Positions 17,313-27,526 of a stretch of DNA of 28,030 bases are shown here, piece after piece (the stretch's first letter is position 1; each line of letters opens with the position of its first letter). The notes beneath the pieces were generated by a model. It did not search any database. It saw only the letters and a program-made list of their open reading frames with translations, and was not told the origin of the DNA. Location: contig MU624724.1 of the NCBI GenBank assembly GCA_025349905.2, positions 1 through 28,030 on the forward strand. Reading direction: 5' to 3'. The position numbers were made by a program, and so were the translations under genes. The stretch is from Blastocladiella britannica. Taxonomy: Eukaryota; Blastocladiomycota; Blastocladiomycetes; Blastocladiales; Blastocladiaceae.

Positions 17313-19343
17313 TCAGACCAATGCAGGCGCGACGGGGTGAGCCATTGCTGCCGTGTGTTGGGCAGGGGTGGGCGCGACGGGGGCCGCAACGGGTTGGAGC
17401 TGGAAGAACCGCTCGCGTGGCAGCAGCTGCAGCAGGAACTCGCGGCAAATGTTGGCACGGGCCGTCATGGCGTGGCCGTAGAACCCGAGCGCGACCGACT
17501 TGCTGGCGAACTGGGCCCGGCGAATGCCCGTGACGGGGTCGACGCGCGACACGGCGTTCAGCTGCAGCGACCGCACCTCCAGGGCCAGGTTGAGCGACGC
17601 CACTGCCAGCTCGGATGGCCGGAACTGCGCCGACTCTTGTGCGGCCAGAATCGACAGAAGGTACTGCTCGGCAATCATGAGCGCCGGCTCCACGAGATCG
17701 GGCACCAGCATGCCAGCCCACTGCTCGAGCGCGGGTACGGGTGCCTGGTCGCCAACAAGCGCGCGCGCGGGCGAGTAGGAAATATCCGAGTCTTCGTACT
17801 GGGAATCGACCTCAAAGTCCTCCACGACCATCTCGGGCGACTTTGGTGGCGTCATGGGCACCGAGGGCCCGTCGCCAAGTGGTTGATGCTGCTCCATGAA
17901 CGCTTGTTGCTGCTGCTGTTGTTGTTGGCGCCGACGCAGGCGCTCCTCTTGTTGCTGCTCCTGCACCGCCGCGGGCACCAGCGGCAAGAGCTCGGCCACC
18001 AGCGCGCGGATGACGGGTTGAGCCAGCAGCTCGTGCACAAAGTTGATTGGGGAGGCGGCGCCGAGGCTGAAGTTGAGCGCCTTGGCCACCGCCATCTGAA
18101 TGATGCGCACGTGCGCCGGGTCAAAGTCGAGGTTCTTGAGCGACTCCATGGCCGGGTCGTCGTACTCCTCCACCATCTTGGCCGCCAGCGACAGGCAGAC
18201 AATCGCCAGCAAGTGCCAGTCGTACGTGCGCCACTGTGAGAGCGCCGCGGGCCGCGGTGCGCTGGGCGACGAGGATGGCGATGACGACGTCGAGTGGTGT
18301 TGGCTCGATGCGTCCACGGGCCGGACCATCGTGGCCAGGTACCGGTCCATGTACTGCACGGCCACGCAGAGCGTGTTGACCTTGTACCGGAACAGATTGT
18401 GGCTCGAGTTAACCGAGATCATCCAGCTGATGGCCACGCGGCGGGCCAGGTTGACTTGGACGCCGCCCGACATGTTGGTTCGGCAGGTCAGGAACGCATC
18501 GTCAAAGTGGTACCGGTTCTCGGTCGCAAAGAGGTTGTCGAGTCCCGACGTGGGCCACACAATCACGGCCGCGTCCGTCAGCGGCACCGTCTGCAGGTTC
18601 GAGGTCGGTGGGTTGGTCGGCACCGAGCCCATCACGTCGTGCAGGAGTGGGGGCAAGACACTGCCGTGGGGAGCCAGGCCGCGGTGCTCCGTGACCAGGT
18701 GCAGGCCCGTCGATGGCTGCTGCGGGACGTACTGGTGGCGCGCCATCTCGGTGACCGAGGCAATCGTCAATGCCGGGGGAGCGTTCCTTGCTGCCGCCGC
18801 CGTAGCCGCTGCCGAGGCCGCCGCTGCCGCTGCTGCGGATGGCCGGCGGGTCATGTGCCGTGGCGGTGCGTGATGGGGGTGCATCGCAGTAGGGAATGGT
18901 TGCATGTGGTGGACCAGGTCGATGGGCGAGATGGGAGTCAAGGGTGGGTTGCCTACGTCGCCCTGGGCCTGGAGCATGGCCAACGGGTACGTCGGGGTGG
19001 TGGGTGTCAAGGGCAACTGCTGGGTTCGAGCAGCGGCCGCGGCTGCGGCAGCGAGCGTGGACGAGTGGCCGGGCATGGCCGAGTCGGGGGTCAGCTGCGG
19101 TGCACCGGATGCCTTTCTGCGCTTGAGGGGACGGGCGTCCTGGTTGCGATCAGTGGAGGTGGACCGGGTGGCGTAGGTCGACTTCTTGATCACACTGGAG
19201 GCGTACTTGCAGTTGAAGTTAATGTTGTTGCCGCTGCTGTTGATTGGCTTGGTCGAGATGGAGAGGCCCTTGAAGTTGGTTGCGGATGCAGGTGTGCCGA
19301 CAAGGGTTGCAGAGGAGGAGGTGGTGGTGGGGTAGCTGAGCAT
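17313..19343 (-). CDS. Cyclin-box protein (cell-cycle cyclin, D/A-type-like)
   Basis: One uninterrupted frame; I start it at the ATG at 19343 (MLSYPTTTSSSATLVG), giving 676 aa. The frame is open for a further 43 codons upstream without an ATG at its head. Residues about 1-290 are low-complexity (poly-Ala, Pro, Thr), with a basic KRRK that could be a nuclear signal. Residues about 295-440 are a cyclin N box: ARRVAISWMISV, YKVNTLCVAVQYMDRYLA, HLLAIVCLSLAAKMVEE, then AVAKALNFSLGAASPINFVH. The box is interrupted after DRYLA by a Ser-rich insertion. A Gln-rich linker (RRRQQQQQQQQ) follows, then a second helical fold at about 545-640 that would be the cyclin C box. The K in AAKMVEE and the E further on match the CDK-contact pair of cyclins. 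It should activate a cyclin-dependent kinase; the partner and phase cannot be read. It could also be a Pcl-like cyclin, though the box looks more like D/A/B types. Confidence 0.85.
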   Translation of the reverse strand: MLSYPTTTSSSATLVGTPASATNFKGLSISTKPINSSGNNINFNCKYASSVIKKSTYATRSTSTDRNQDARPLKRRKASGAPQLTPDSAMPGHSSTLAAAAAAAARTQQLPLTPTTPTYPLAMLQAQGDVGNPPLTPISPIDLVHHMQPFPTAMHPHHAPPRHMTRRPSAAAAAAASAAATAAAARNAPPALTIASVTEMARHQYVPQQPSTGLHLVTEHRGLAPHGSVLPPLLHDVMGSVPTNPPTSNLQTVPLTDAAVIVWPTSGLDNLFATENRYHFDDAFLTCRTNMSGGVQVNLARRVAISWMISVNSSHNLFRYKVNTLCVAVQYMDRYLATMVRPVDASSQHHSTSSSPSSSPSAPRPAALSQWRTYDWHLLAIVCLSLAAKMVEEYDDPAMESLKNLDFDPAHVRIIQMAVAKALNFSLGAASPINFVHELLAQPVIRALVAELLPLVPAAVQEQQQEERLRRRQQQQQQQQAFMEQHQPLGDGPSVPMTPPKSPEMVVEDFEVDSQYEDSDISYSPARALVGDQAPVPALEQWAGMLVPDLVEPALMIAEQYLLSILAAQESAQFRPSELAVASLNLALEVRSLQLNAVSRVDPVTGIRRAQFASKSVALGFYGHAMTARANICREFLLQLLPRERFFQLQPVAAPVAPTPAQHTAAMAHPVAPALV

Positions 19344-20602
19344 TACCTTAAAGAGAGACGAGAGTACTATTGATTGATTTGATTCTGGGCCGTGAGTACT
19401 ACGAAAGAGAGCGATGTGGAGGGTATAACTCAAGAAAGGAGAAAAAAGAGAAGATTGGTTGTCCGCGCGCGCCACGAGTAAATCGAAAACGTTTCACATT
19501 CCAAGCCACACTGGATCAAAAACTGGGACTGCGCGAGAAAACCCAAAATAAAAAAATTAAATTGAGTAAGAGACGTACAGAGAAGGGCCGATCGGCGAAG
19601 GTCAAGCAAGATCTCAACTGGAGTTGCGCGCTTGATGGCAGCAAGAAAAGAGAATTGGGAAGTGGGAAGAAGAAAAAAAAGCAGGACACTCCTTTTTTTC
19701 TTTTCAGATACAAGCGAAGCGAGCCACAAGAAGAGAGGGAGGAAGGTGGATTGCTTTGCGCGGGTGGCGAGGCGGGTCGGCGAGGTCGAGCAAATAGAAG
19801 GAACTAGCGACCAGAGTTAAATGTGGGGTGGGTTGGGCTGGATACAGCAAGCTAAAAAATAAAGAGGCTCAATGGGTAGGTACGAGAGCCGTCCAATAAT
19901 GTTTTTTGAAAGGAAATATTTCTTTTGTTGTTAGGGAGAGCCGAGCAGGTCAGGTTGAAGACCAACGCGGGGCTGTGCGATGATTAAGTAGGAGGGAGAA
20001 CTGGCCTGGCGGGCGATGCTAGTGCGCGCTCAGTTTTCGCAGTTTTTTTTTTTGCAGCGCAGTCACCTGCGATGAACGAGAAGGAATCCTGATCATAACT
20101 CGCGCAAAAAAAAAAAACGCAAACTAGTGCGGACAGTGTTATGATATCTCATTTTCCCACGCATTCGCAGTCACGATGCTCAATTGTTAGCAATTCCCAA
20201 CTAACTATCCGCGACAGAGTTAATAGTAACACGGTGGAGAAGTCCTCCCTCCTCCCCCACTACCTCAGGTCAAAGTAAGCATATAATTTTGACTGACAGA
20301 CAGACCTGCCCTGAGATGAGTGAGAGTATACTTCACTTCAAAGTTTTAAGCTGAGGCGATGAAATGATCAGTAATCAGCAATGGAGTCGAGAAGTCCTGA
20401 AATTACCGCTTTGCACGTGTTTCAGGCCCGGAAGCCTCGACAAACGCGACTACTTTTTTGAAGAAAGAAAGGGGCTACTGGGACTACACTTTGCCCTGCA
20501 TCCTGCAAGAGGGTACGAGGAAGACGACGATAATGGTCGGCAGAGTGGGACAAATCCGATAAAGGACAACTAAATGCTCGATGTTGAGTTTTGTCCGCGC
20601 AC
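19344..20602. other. Gene-poor leader region upstream of the cyclin-box gene
   Basis: About 1.26 kb without a convincing gene on either strand. 19344-19800 is purine-rich on the plus strand (AG/AAGA runs), which is a pyrimidine-rich promoter/leader for the minus-strand cyclin gene. An open frame there (19370-19807) has only low-complexity Lys/Arg-rich content and I do not call it. 20030-20135 contains two opposed A/T tracts (see the separate repeat entry). No tRNA B box, snRNA core or 5S-like sequence was recognised. The region may hold the cyclin gene's promoter plus 5' UTR introns, and the 3' UTR of the eIF2D gene is not here but on its far right side. Confidence 0.5.
20028..20133. repeat. 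Imperfect inverted repeat with opposed T11 and A12 tracts
   Basis: The left arm (about 20028-20061) reads CAGTTTTCGCAG, T11, GCAGCGC; the right arm (about 20101-20133) reads CGCGC, A12, CGCAAACTAGTGCG. They pair with several gaps, leaving a loop of about 40 nt. The pairing is dominated by the homopolymers, so chance is a real alternative. Confidence 0.35.
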
Positions 20603-20722
20603 TCAACCTTGAAAATGAATAGCGTTACAAACAACATGCATCCCTAAAACGAAACAAACATAAATAAAGTTTCTCGACTTGATACAATAACGCACGATCG
20701 ACCGACCCTCGCCCTAATATAT

Positions 20723-22964
20723 TCACTTACCTGGCACGAAATCAACGAGTGCGGCGATCCCGGCCTCGCCCACCCATTGAGTGAGTTCCTTGATCTGGTT
20801 TCCCTGGACCACCATCCACACTCCTTGCGTGGCCGACGACGCCGTCTGCTGTCCGACGCTGGACGCGCAGCGAGCGGCCCACTCGCTCTGCACGCGATCG
20901 AGGTCGGCGGTGCCGCCAGGAAGCACGCTGGCCAGGTTCTTGACCAACGTGACGATCTTCTTGCCCTGGCGGCGCTCGGTCGTCACTTCAACGCGCTTGA
21001 ATGCGCCGCGACGCGTCTCGGACGCGCCCGTGGCTGGAAAATCTATCCGGTGTGACGGCCGCATCGCCGCCGTCAGCAGCGGCAGGATATCGTCACGGCG
21101 GGCCTCATGAACTACCGGTTCCGGTGGTGGTGGTGCAGTACCTCGGCGCGGACCGGCCGATCGCCACGACCCGCGCTCAAAGGCTGGAGTGTTGTTTGCA
21201 GTAGGGATCTCCTTTGCGCCACGTGCCGCCGTTGATGATGACACACTGCCTGCCCCACGTCGGCCAGTCGTAGGAGGAGCAGCCACAGCAGCCGGTGGTG
21301 GTGCAGTGGATGGTGGTGGTGCGTATTTCGCGAGGGCGTCGTTCACGCGCACCATGCGTCCATTTTGCGGGTTGACCAGACCCTCGCGCGTCACATAGGC
21401 CTCCAGAGCGCGGGCGATATCGATGACCGTAAAGTACTCGTCGCGGTCCGGGAAAATGAATGCCAGCGAGGAAGTTGGTTGATAAAGGGCGGTGACGGTG
21501 ACGCGGGCTGTTGCGCTCGATGCGTTCGATGCGCTCGATGAGCTCGTGGGAGTAGCGGCAGAAGACGATCCAGTAGCAGAAGCAGCGACAGCAGCACGGC
21601 GCTCGGCCCGCGCCCGCTCCTTGGCAGCGACCTGCGCGTCGTACCGCGCGTCGGTAATCGCCGGGTGCTGCGCGTTCACCGACATGACCTGCACGTCGCC
21701 GGACTTGCTGTTTTCCTTGATGGTGAGCATCCGCTGCGACGCGCCAAACTCCTTTTCCATGGCCTTAAGGAACTTGGCCAGTTTCTTCCACGGCGTGGCC
21801 TTGAAGTCCAGCTTTCCGCCAGGCACGTGCGGGTTCATGTACTTTGTGTGCAGCGTGGATCCCGAAAGTGGAAGCAGGGTAGATGCGAATGAGGGCGTGT
21901 TGGTCAGGTCGGCCAGCGCCAGGACAAACGCGGTGCGCACGTCGTCCTCGCTGATCACTATCGCTTGCGATGAAGTTTCGGGCGCTGTACCAATTGCGGC
22001 GTCGTCTACCTCCTCTTCCCGAGTCGGCTGAACGTCGCCGTGGTCGTTATTGAGATCGTTGGAACCAAGATCCTCAGCATCGTCGGCGCTCGTGGTCGTA
22101 AGGGCAGTAGGTGGTGCAACAAGCGCGGCCGGTGGGCGAGGCTTCCCACAGTGCTCCCAGACCGTGTCACCCACGTAGAGCACGATGCGAACTGCTTTGC
22201 CCTTGCGTGTCGTTGCAATGGTGTGCGAGTCGAGAAGGGCCACACCCAGGGCGAGCACGACACTATTTTCATTTAGCGTCAGTGGAGTGAGACAGAAAAA
22301 GGAAAAGGTAGGGTACCTTGGGTTGTCGAGCAGTGCCACGCCGACAACATCCCCAGGTGAAATCGCAGGCAATCGGCCGAAAATGCCTGGTGACCTATTC
22401 AATTTCGTGTCGTTGCGTTATTGAGCCAGAAAAAAAAAGGAGCGTATAAAAAAAAAAGAAAACCGTACATGAGATCGGCGGCCTGAAAGAGCTTTTCCAT
22501 GACAAGGTCAGGCACCAGCACTGTCGGGACGCTATTGGCAACCTGTGTGTTTGTTGTGTGAGAAGGAGGGCACCCAATATCAAAATGAATAACGAACCGT
22601 CCAGCACACCATGAGCGACGGCATGACGGTCCCGTCGGCAAAGTCGAGCGCGATCAGCTCGGCTTGATTATTGTTGGTGTTGTTGGCCCACAACAGACTG
22701 GCAGTGGACTTTGTTTCCGACGCAAACACGATCTTGTCCACGGTCACCTTGGTGATGGCGGTGTAGTGGGGCTCGAGCGCTGGGAACGCGGTGACAAGAC
22801 GCGAGCGCGTTGACCGCCATTCCGAGGATTTGACGGCGCTCGACGATTTCGAGGTAAAATGTTTCTATTGTGTGGGTGCGCGTACGCGTTCGCGGTGTGC
22901 TAAGTACGCGTGTCCGAATGACATCGAATTAATTGACGAACGACGACGCACGTACGCGAAACAT
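20723..22964 (-). CDS. TMA64: Translation factor eIF2D (ligatin / Tma64 family)
   Basis: Exons: 22964-22956 (9 nt, Met-Phe-Arg), 22864-22598, 22542-22469, 22394-22317, 22262-20723; introns 91, 55, 74 and 54 nt, phases 0, 0, 2, 2; about 655 aa. eIF2D acts on 40S ribosomes in recycling and non-canonical initiation. The N-terminal domain matches the family: MFR then KHFTSKSSSAVKSSEWRSTR and LVTAFPAL, later VLEKL-like VMEKLFQAADLMSPGIF, and a PUA domain with SPGDVVGVALLDN, ALGVALLDSHT and GKAVRIVLYVGDTVW. A winged-helix/SWIB-like middle part follows (WKKLAKFLKAMEKEFG; YFTVIDIARALEAYV), then a C-terminal SUI1/eIF1 domain (RGAFKRVEVTTERRQGKKIV ... VVQGNQIKELTQWV, about 561-655). The stop at 20725-20723 lies inside a perfect donor, GTAAGT at 20730; splicing it to an acceptor at 20645-20644 would replace the last residue with 13 others ending at 20603. 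The gene diverges from the coiled-coil gene across 126 bp. Confidence 0.92.
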
Positions 22965-23090
22965 TTTTTTGTCTTTTTTTTTTTGTTTTGTCGTGTCGCA
23001 TTGTCAAAGGAAAGAGCGACTGCCATTCTCACCGGATCATTTCCGCATAAACAATCGTACTCGTACTCGATCCTATAAATAAAGGTAAAA
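22965..23090. promoter_or_regulatory. Divergent promoter between eIF2D and the coiled-coil gene
   Basis: Only 126 bp separate two outward-facing start codons. Next to the eIF2D ATG is a T-rich tract (A-rich on its own strand), the usual leader look in this window. TATAAATAAA at 23074-23083 lies only about 8 bp before the plus-strand ATG, too close for a standard TATA box of that mRNA, so it is more likely leader sequence or would drive transcription to the left. Confidence 0.45.
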
Positions 23091-26038
23091 ATGAACCATC
23101 CGCTGCCCCCCTCGCGCCCGCATACCCCGTCGTCTTCCTCGGACGACTCGGAAGACCACCTCACCTTGGCCACCATTCGCAACTTGCTCCTGTACACGTC
23201 GCCACACCGCATTCAGTTGCGCAAACAAGTGCTGGCGCCGTCGTCCACATCGGTCGCGGCAACTCGCGCCATTGCCAGCAGCAGGCAGCTCTCTTCGCTC
23301 AGCTCGTTCTCGACCCCACCATTGACGCCCACTCTGATCCGCGGATCCGAGACAACTCCCCTCTCTGCCTTTTCGCCTTTGCCAGAATCTGGTAAAAATA
23401 TCGATGCACCGAGTCAATGCAACAACAACAAAAAGGAGCGGCCACACGATAGCCTTCAAACATCGTCCTCGACACTCTATGGTCACGATAATGGGAATGC
23501 GTGCGATTCCAAAAGTGGCGCGATCCTTGCCCACCACATTGCATTTGCCACGACTGAGCTTGACGAGCGGCCGCCATGGGAAAAGGATGGTGCAGCTTGT
23601 GAAAGCGCCCTGCCAGTAAAAGCCGTGCCACCACCAATAACGATCACAACGACTGCAGGACTCGAGGATCTGGTTCGCGTGGTGTGGCCGCATGTGGATA
23701 TGCCACGGTGCCTTGCCGGCGACACATCGTATATTCAGACCCTGATTGTCCAGCGCCAAGGTACCCTTCCTTCCTTACATAAGCGGTAGAGCACCTGACA
23801 TTTGAAATAACAGATGAAGTCGCAGAAGTAAATGCACTCGCAGCCGAGGTCGAGCTGACCAACGCCCAAGTCGAGTCGCTCCATGCCTCAAAATCGCGGC
23901 TCGAGGTACTTTTAACGCACTTGGCCTCCATCACGGGCGCAACAGCAGTCCCCGCCACCACCGCGGACGTCGACCGGGCCGTAGACCGTGGTCGAGCTCC
24001 TGCGTGGGTCCTCCTTTCGGACAGCGCCGCGGGTGGTCACAGCACAAGCAGGGCAAAAACCGATCCACAAGGACTCGCGGCGCCATCGTGGCACACGTAC
24101 CTGGCGTTACGGGACGAGCTTGACCAGGCGCGCAGTACCGTGGCCGCGCGGGACGTGGCCATGGCGCGGCTCGAAGCCGAGGTGGTGGCGGCCAATCAGG
24201 CCCGGACTGTCGCGGTCGCCGCTGCTGTATCCGACGCCGCTGTCGCAATTGCCGCCGCCGAGTTCAGTGCCACTGCGCGCGTAAGTGCAACAGAATCCGG
24301 CGCGGCGACTCAGGTGGAAGCCGCCGCGGCCGCCTTGGCGGTGGCGGAGCAGGCGGGGGCACAAGCACGCGAGCAAGTAACGACGTTAAAGGGCGAGTTG
24401 GAGTCGGCCCGCAACACCAGCCGCGAGTGGGAGACCGCTGCGGCCGAGGCCACTGGCCAGGTAGCGGAGCTCCGCGACCGAGCGGCAGGGCTCGAAACCG
24501 ACCGCGTCCAGCTGACCCAGACCCTTACGGTCGAATCCGCCGCACTTGCCAGCGCTATAGAAAAGATTGGAGTGCTTGAAACCGCGGTGGCAGCCGAGCG
24601 TGCCAGCGCCGCCGCTGCAGTGTGCAAGCATCGGGAGCTCGAGGCGCAGTGGGCCACAGATCAGCAGGCGCTGGACGAGCGCCACACTGCGGAGGTTGCC
24701 GCTCGGACCGCTTTAGAAGCGGCGCACGCGCAAACCGTGTCTGAGTTGCATCTCGAAGGGGAAACCAAGCTCCATGGGGCAAGAGTCGAGCACCAGGTAA
24801 GGTTTGATGCCACCCAGGCGCAACTGGCGTCAATGACCGCTCAAGTCCAGAGAATGGAGGCGGCGGCGACGGCGGCCGCTCATGCGCACTCGCAGGCGTT
24901 GGAATCCGCCGCCGCGGCAGCAGCAGCGGCAGACGCCCAATTGACGCTGACGCAGTCCGAACTGCAAGCGGTGACGGCGGCCGCAACCGGTGCACAAGAG
25001 CGGCTGGTTGCCAGGGACCTCGTTGTTGCGCAACTGCAAGAGCGTATCGAGGCACTGGCGAAATTGCACTCTGACGCCCGGTCCCAACTGGATTTGGCTC
25101 TCGCGGACGCCACTGCGGCCGCTGAACGCATTGCCGTGCTGACTCTAGAGGTAGAGCAAAAGTCCGCCGCGCAGACCAGAGCCGAGCACCAGGTCATCGA
25201 GCTCAAACAAGCGTTGGCCGCCTCTCGGCAAGAGTGCAGTGTGGCCGCGGCCGACATTTCCGGACTGCGGACACAGGTGACCGCACTTGGGTCGCGAGTT
25301 CAAGACCAGTCATCGAAATTAGTCGCCGAAACCAACACCGGTCATAGCCTGGTGCACAAGATATCCGAGCTGGAGGAGGCGGCGCGGGTATCAGAGGCAG
25401 CGCGCATGCAAGTGGTAGCGGACTATGAGATGCTCAGAGGGCTCCAAACAGCAGCGGAGGCGGCCCTGCGTGCAGCGCGCAAAGAAGCCGAAATATCTGC
25501 CGAATCGCATCGGGCCTCGCACGCTGCAGCAATCAAGCGCGGTGACGATATGGAGCAGCTCGCAGTAGCCAAGGCGGCCGAGTACGCGGCGGCCGACCGC
25601 GACCGCGCCATGTTCGCGGCCGCGCACCACGCCGTGCAAGCGCACCTAAAGGCGCTGTCGGACATGCACCGCGACGTGGTGGCGCAGCTGGCAGCGTCCG
25701 AAACCCGTGGGGCCGCTCTCAAGCAGACGGTCGCCGAGTACGAGCAGCTCGGCGCGTCAGTGTCGCTGGCAGCGGTACAGGCGGCGGCGTCGCGGGGCGA
25801 GCTCGAGGGCGCTCGCCGGAAGGTGGCCGCGCTTGAGCTTGAGCTGGAGGGAACCAAGGCCAAAGCGCATGAGTGGGAGCAGGCCATGCACTCGTGGGCC
25901 AATGAGCGCGACCAGTGTTACCGGATGATGGGCGCCATGCGCGCGCAGGTCGCGTTTTGGCGGAACCGGACTGACGGATCCATTTCATCCTCATCGGCGT
26001 CATTGGCGAGAGCGGCCGCTGGGCCAAAGTCCTCATAA
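23091..26038 (+). CDS. Long Ala-rich coiled-coil protein, unrecognised
   Basis: Two exons, 23091-23760 and 23814-26038, with a 53-nt phase 1 intron (GTACCC...AATAACAG); product about 964 aa. Residues 1-225 are Ser/Pro/Thr-rich and likely disordered (PSSSSDDSEDH). From about residue 224 nearly the whole protein is a coiled coil rich in Ala, Glu, Gln and Arg with heptad-like spacing (EVNALAAEVELTNAQVESLH; ALELELEGTKAKAHEWEQAM), ending in a short Trp/Met-containing segment (QVAFWRNRTDG) and a Ser/Ala tail. No motor head, kinase or other catalytic domain is seen. By analogy such proteins are structural or tethering factors of cytoskeleton, centrosome, Golgi or nuclear pore, but nothing selects among these. 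Its stop lies 6 bp from the stop of the convergent cyclin gene. Confidence 0.85.
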
Positions 26039-26044
26039 AATGTT

Positions 26045-27392
26045 TCATTTTCCTTTTGCCTTTTCCTTGTCGCGACGCAACTTGGCCTCGGCCAAGGACA
26101 TGACGCGGCGCGGTTGCTGCTGCAGAGAGTCGGCGCTGTTGTTGCCGGTCAACGGCGTCGAGCCGTCAGTCCCACCACTACCACCGCCACCAGCTGCGAG
26201 GTAACTCCCAGCCGCAAACGGCAAAGTCGCTGGCGACTGCCCCGCCGACCCGTAGCTGCGCACCGAGTCCCCGCCGGTGGTTGTCCCCGGCGACGCGCCG
26301 AGATCTGACGCCGATCCGGAATATGACAGTGGACCGCCACCACCACCGGTACCACCCAGAGCTGACGCGGACGACAATGACAGCGCGGGAGGCGGCGGCG
26401 GTGGTGGTAATTGGAACCCGGGATCAAACAGGTTGAGGATCTCGTGGGCGGCATCGAGCATTTCAAACCGATTGATGGCAAGTACCGCCTGCCAGTCGGG
26501 TGGAAGCGGCTGGTCAGTAATCTGCTGCGCGAGGTGCAAGGCCGCGGCGGCTACCGTGACCGGCTGGTACTGGAGGGCGAGGGTGGTTCGTGCACTTGGT
26601 TTGGATCCATTTAGTTAAGGCCATCATGCCCCAAAATATGAAAGAATTACGATACCTGTCATTGAGCAGCCCGTGCGCGACATTGTAAATCATGCGGCTA
26701 GCGTGCGTGGTGGCCAGGTAATTAGCCAAGATACGGTGCGGGTGCTCGACGATAAAGTCGAACCGCAGCGCGTCCACCAGTAGCAGCTCGGTACGCAGGA
26801 TTGCCTCTTGCCAACGTACAAATTCCGGGTGCAGCACCGCCGAGTGCCTTCCTGTCGTCGATCCACCTGGCAAAGAGGACATGGGGCCGTCAGGAATACC
26901 CGTGGTGCGTCCCTTGTGTGCGCAGTAAGCGGCGGCGCGCGCGACCTTTTCCACGGGGGTAAAGTGCTCGTCGGTCTTGCCGGCCAGGTATACGCAGGCG
27001 GCGGCGGCCTCGAGCTGGTGCGGGTCGCCAAACGACCGCGTCATGTACAACCGGTGCAGGAACACGGCCGCGGTGGCTATCACGGTCGCCGGGTGCCGGA
27101 GCGAGTGGCCCATGCGAAAGATGAACTGCACTGCCTTGTCGCGCACTTTGGCCGCTGCGTCACGGTCGGCGGTGGCTCGCGAGTACTGCGCGTCAATCAC
27201 GGCACGCGGAAACAGCCACGCGGCCGGGTTGGTGGGTGGGGCCAAAGGAGGGATGGTAGACCGGTGTGCGGGCAGCCATACTGGTGCCGGTGGGTGCTGC
27301 TGTAATTGTTGTTGCTGTTGTTGATTTTGCAGTGAGGTGCCGTTGATGCCCGCGGCTGCGCGGGATCGAGGTCGGGCAGTCATTGTGGCCAT
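26045..27392 (-). CDS. Transcriptional cyclin (cyclin T/K, Pch1/Ctk2-like)
   Basis: Two exons, 27392-26656 and 26594-26045, with a 61-nt phase 2 intron (GTATCG, branch-like CTTAACTAA, CCAAG); product about 428 aa. After a Gln-rich N terminus, the first cyclin box runs from WLFPRAVIDAQYS (about residue 59) through VRDKAVQFIFRMGHSLRHP, TAAVFLHRLYMTRSF and CVYLAGKTDE to EHPHRILANYL. The splice joins LLND to SARTTLALQYQP, the standard start of the second cyclin box in this family. WQEAILRTELLLVDALRFDF matches the helix before the EHPH motif typical of P-TEFb and CTDK-I cyclins. The C terminus is Gly/Ser/Pro-rich with a poly-P run and ends in basic EAKLRRDKEKAKGK. The likely role is activation of a CDK9/Bur1/Ctk1-type kinase that phosphorylates the RNA polymerase II tail, in the nucleus. 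A Gly/Pro-rich insertion (about 161-187) interrupts the first box. Cyclin L or C are less likely alternatives. Confidence 0.88.
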
Positions 27393-27421
27393 TTTTTTCT
27401 TTTTTTCTTTTTTTTTTTTAA

Positions 27422-27480
27422 CTCACCGCCCTCGAAAGAGCAGGCGCAGCGCCTAAGTAAGACGCTGCGCTTACGGTGAG
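27422..27480. repeat. Nested inverted repeat, possible three-way-junction structure
   Basis: CTCACCG (27422-27428) pairs perfectly with CGGTGAG (27474-27480). Inside it, CTC-GAAA-GAG (27431-27440) forms a small hairpin with a GNRA-type loop, and AGGCGCAGCG (27442-27451) pairs with CGCTGCGCTT (27463-27472) over 9-10 bp, with an 11-nt loop. Joining bases are few. A second short palindrome, GGCGG/CCGCC, lies at 27506-27520. Both sit between the minus-strand fragment at the right edge (stop at 27527) and the cyclin ATG (27392), so they could belong to the 3' end of that fragment or to the cyclin leader. Confidence 0.55.
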
Positions 27481-27526
27481 GAAAATACATTGAGGGCAAC
27501 AATTGGGCGGCCTGGCCGCCGTGTCA

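Noticed and set aside
18294..19373. Plus-strand open frame of about 360 codons, and another at 17262-18239
   Set aside because: Both are antisense to the cyclin-box gene and have shadow-like composition with no motif.
19370..19807. Plus-strand Lys/Arg-rich open frame of 145 codons
   Set aside because: It is a by-product of purine-rich low-complexity DNA in the cyclin leader; no domain, and it starts 27 bp from the opposite gene's ATG.
27422..27480. Hammerhead ribozyme or tRNA
   Set aside because: The seven-base outer stem suggested a tRNA acceptor, and GAAA with three stems suggested a hammerhead. There is no T-loop B-box sequence, no anticodon arm of the right size and no CUGANGA core on either strand.
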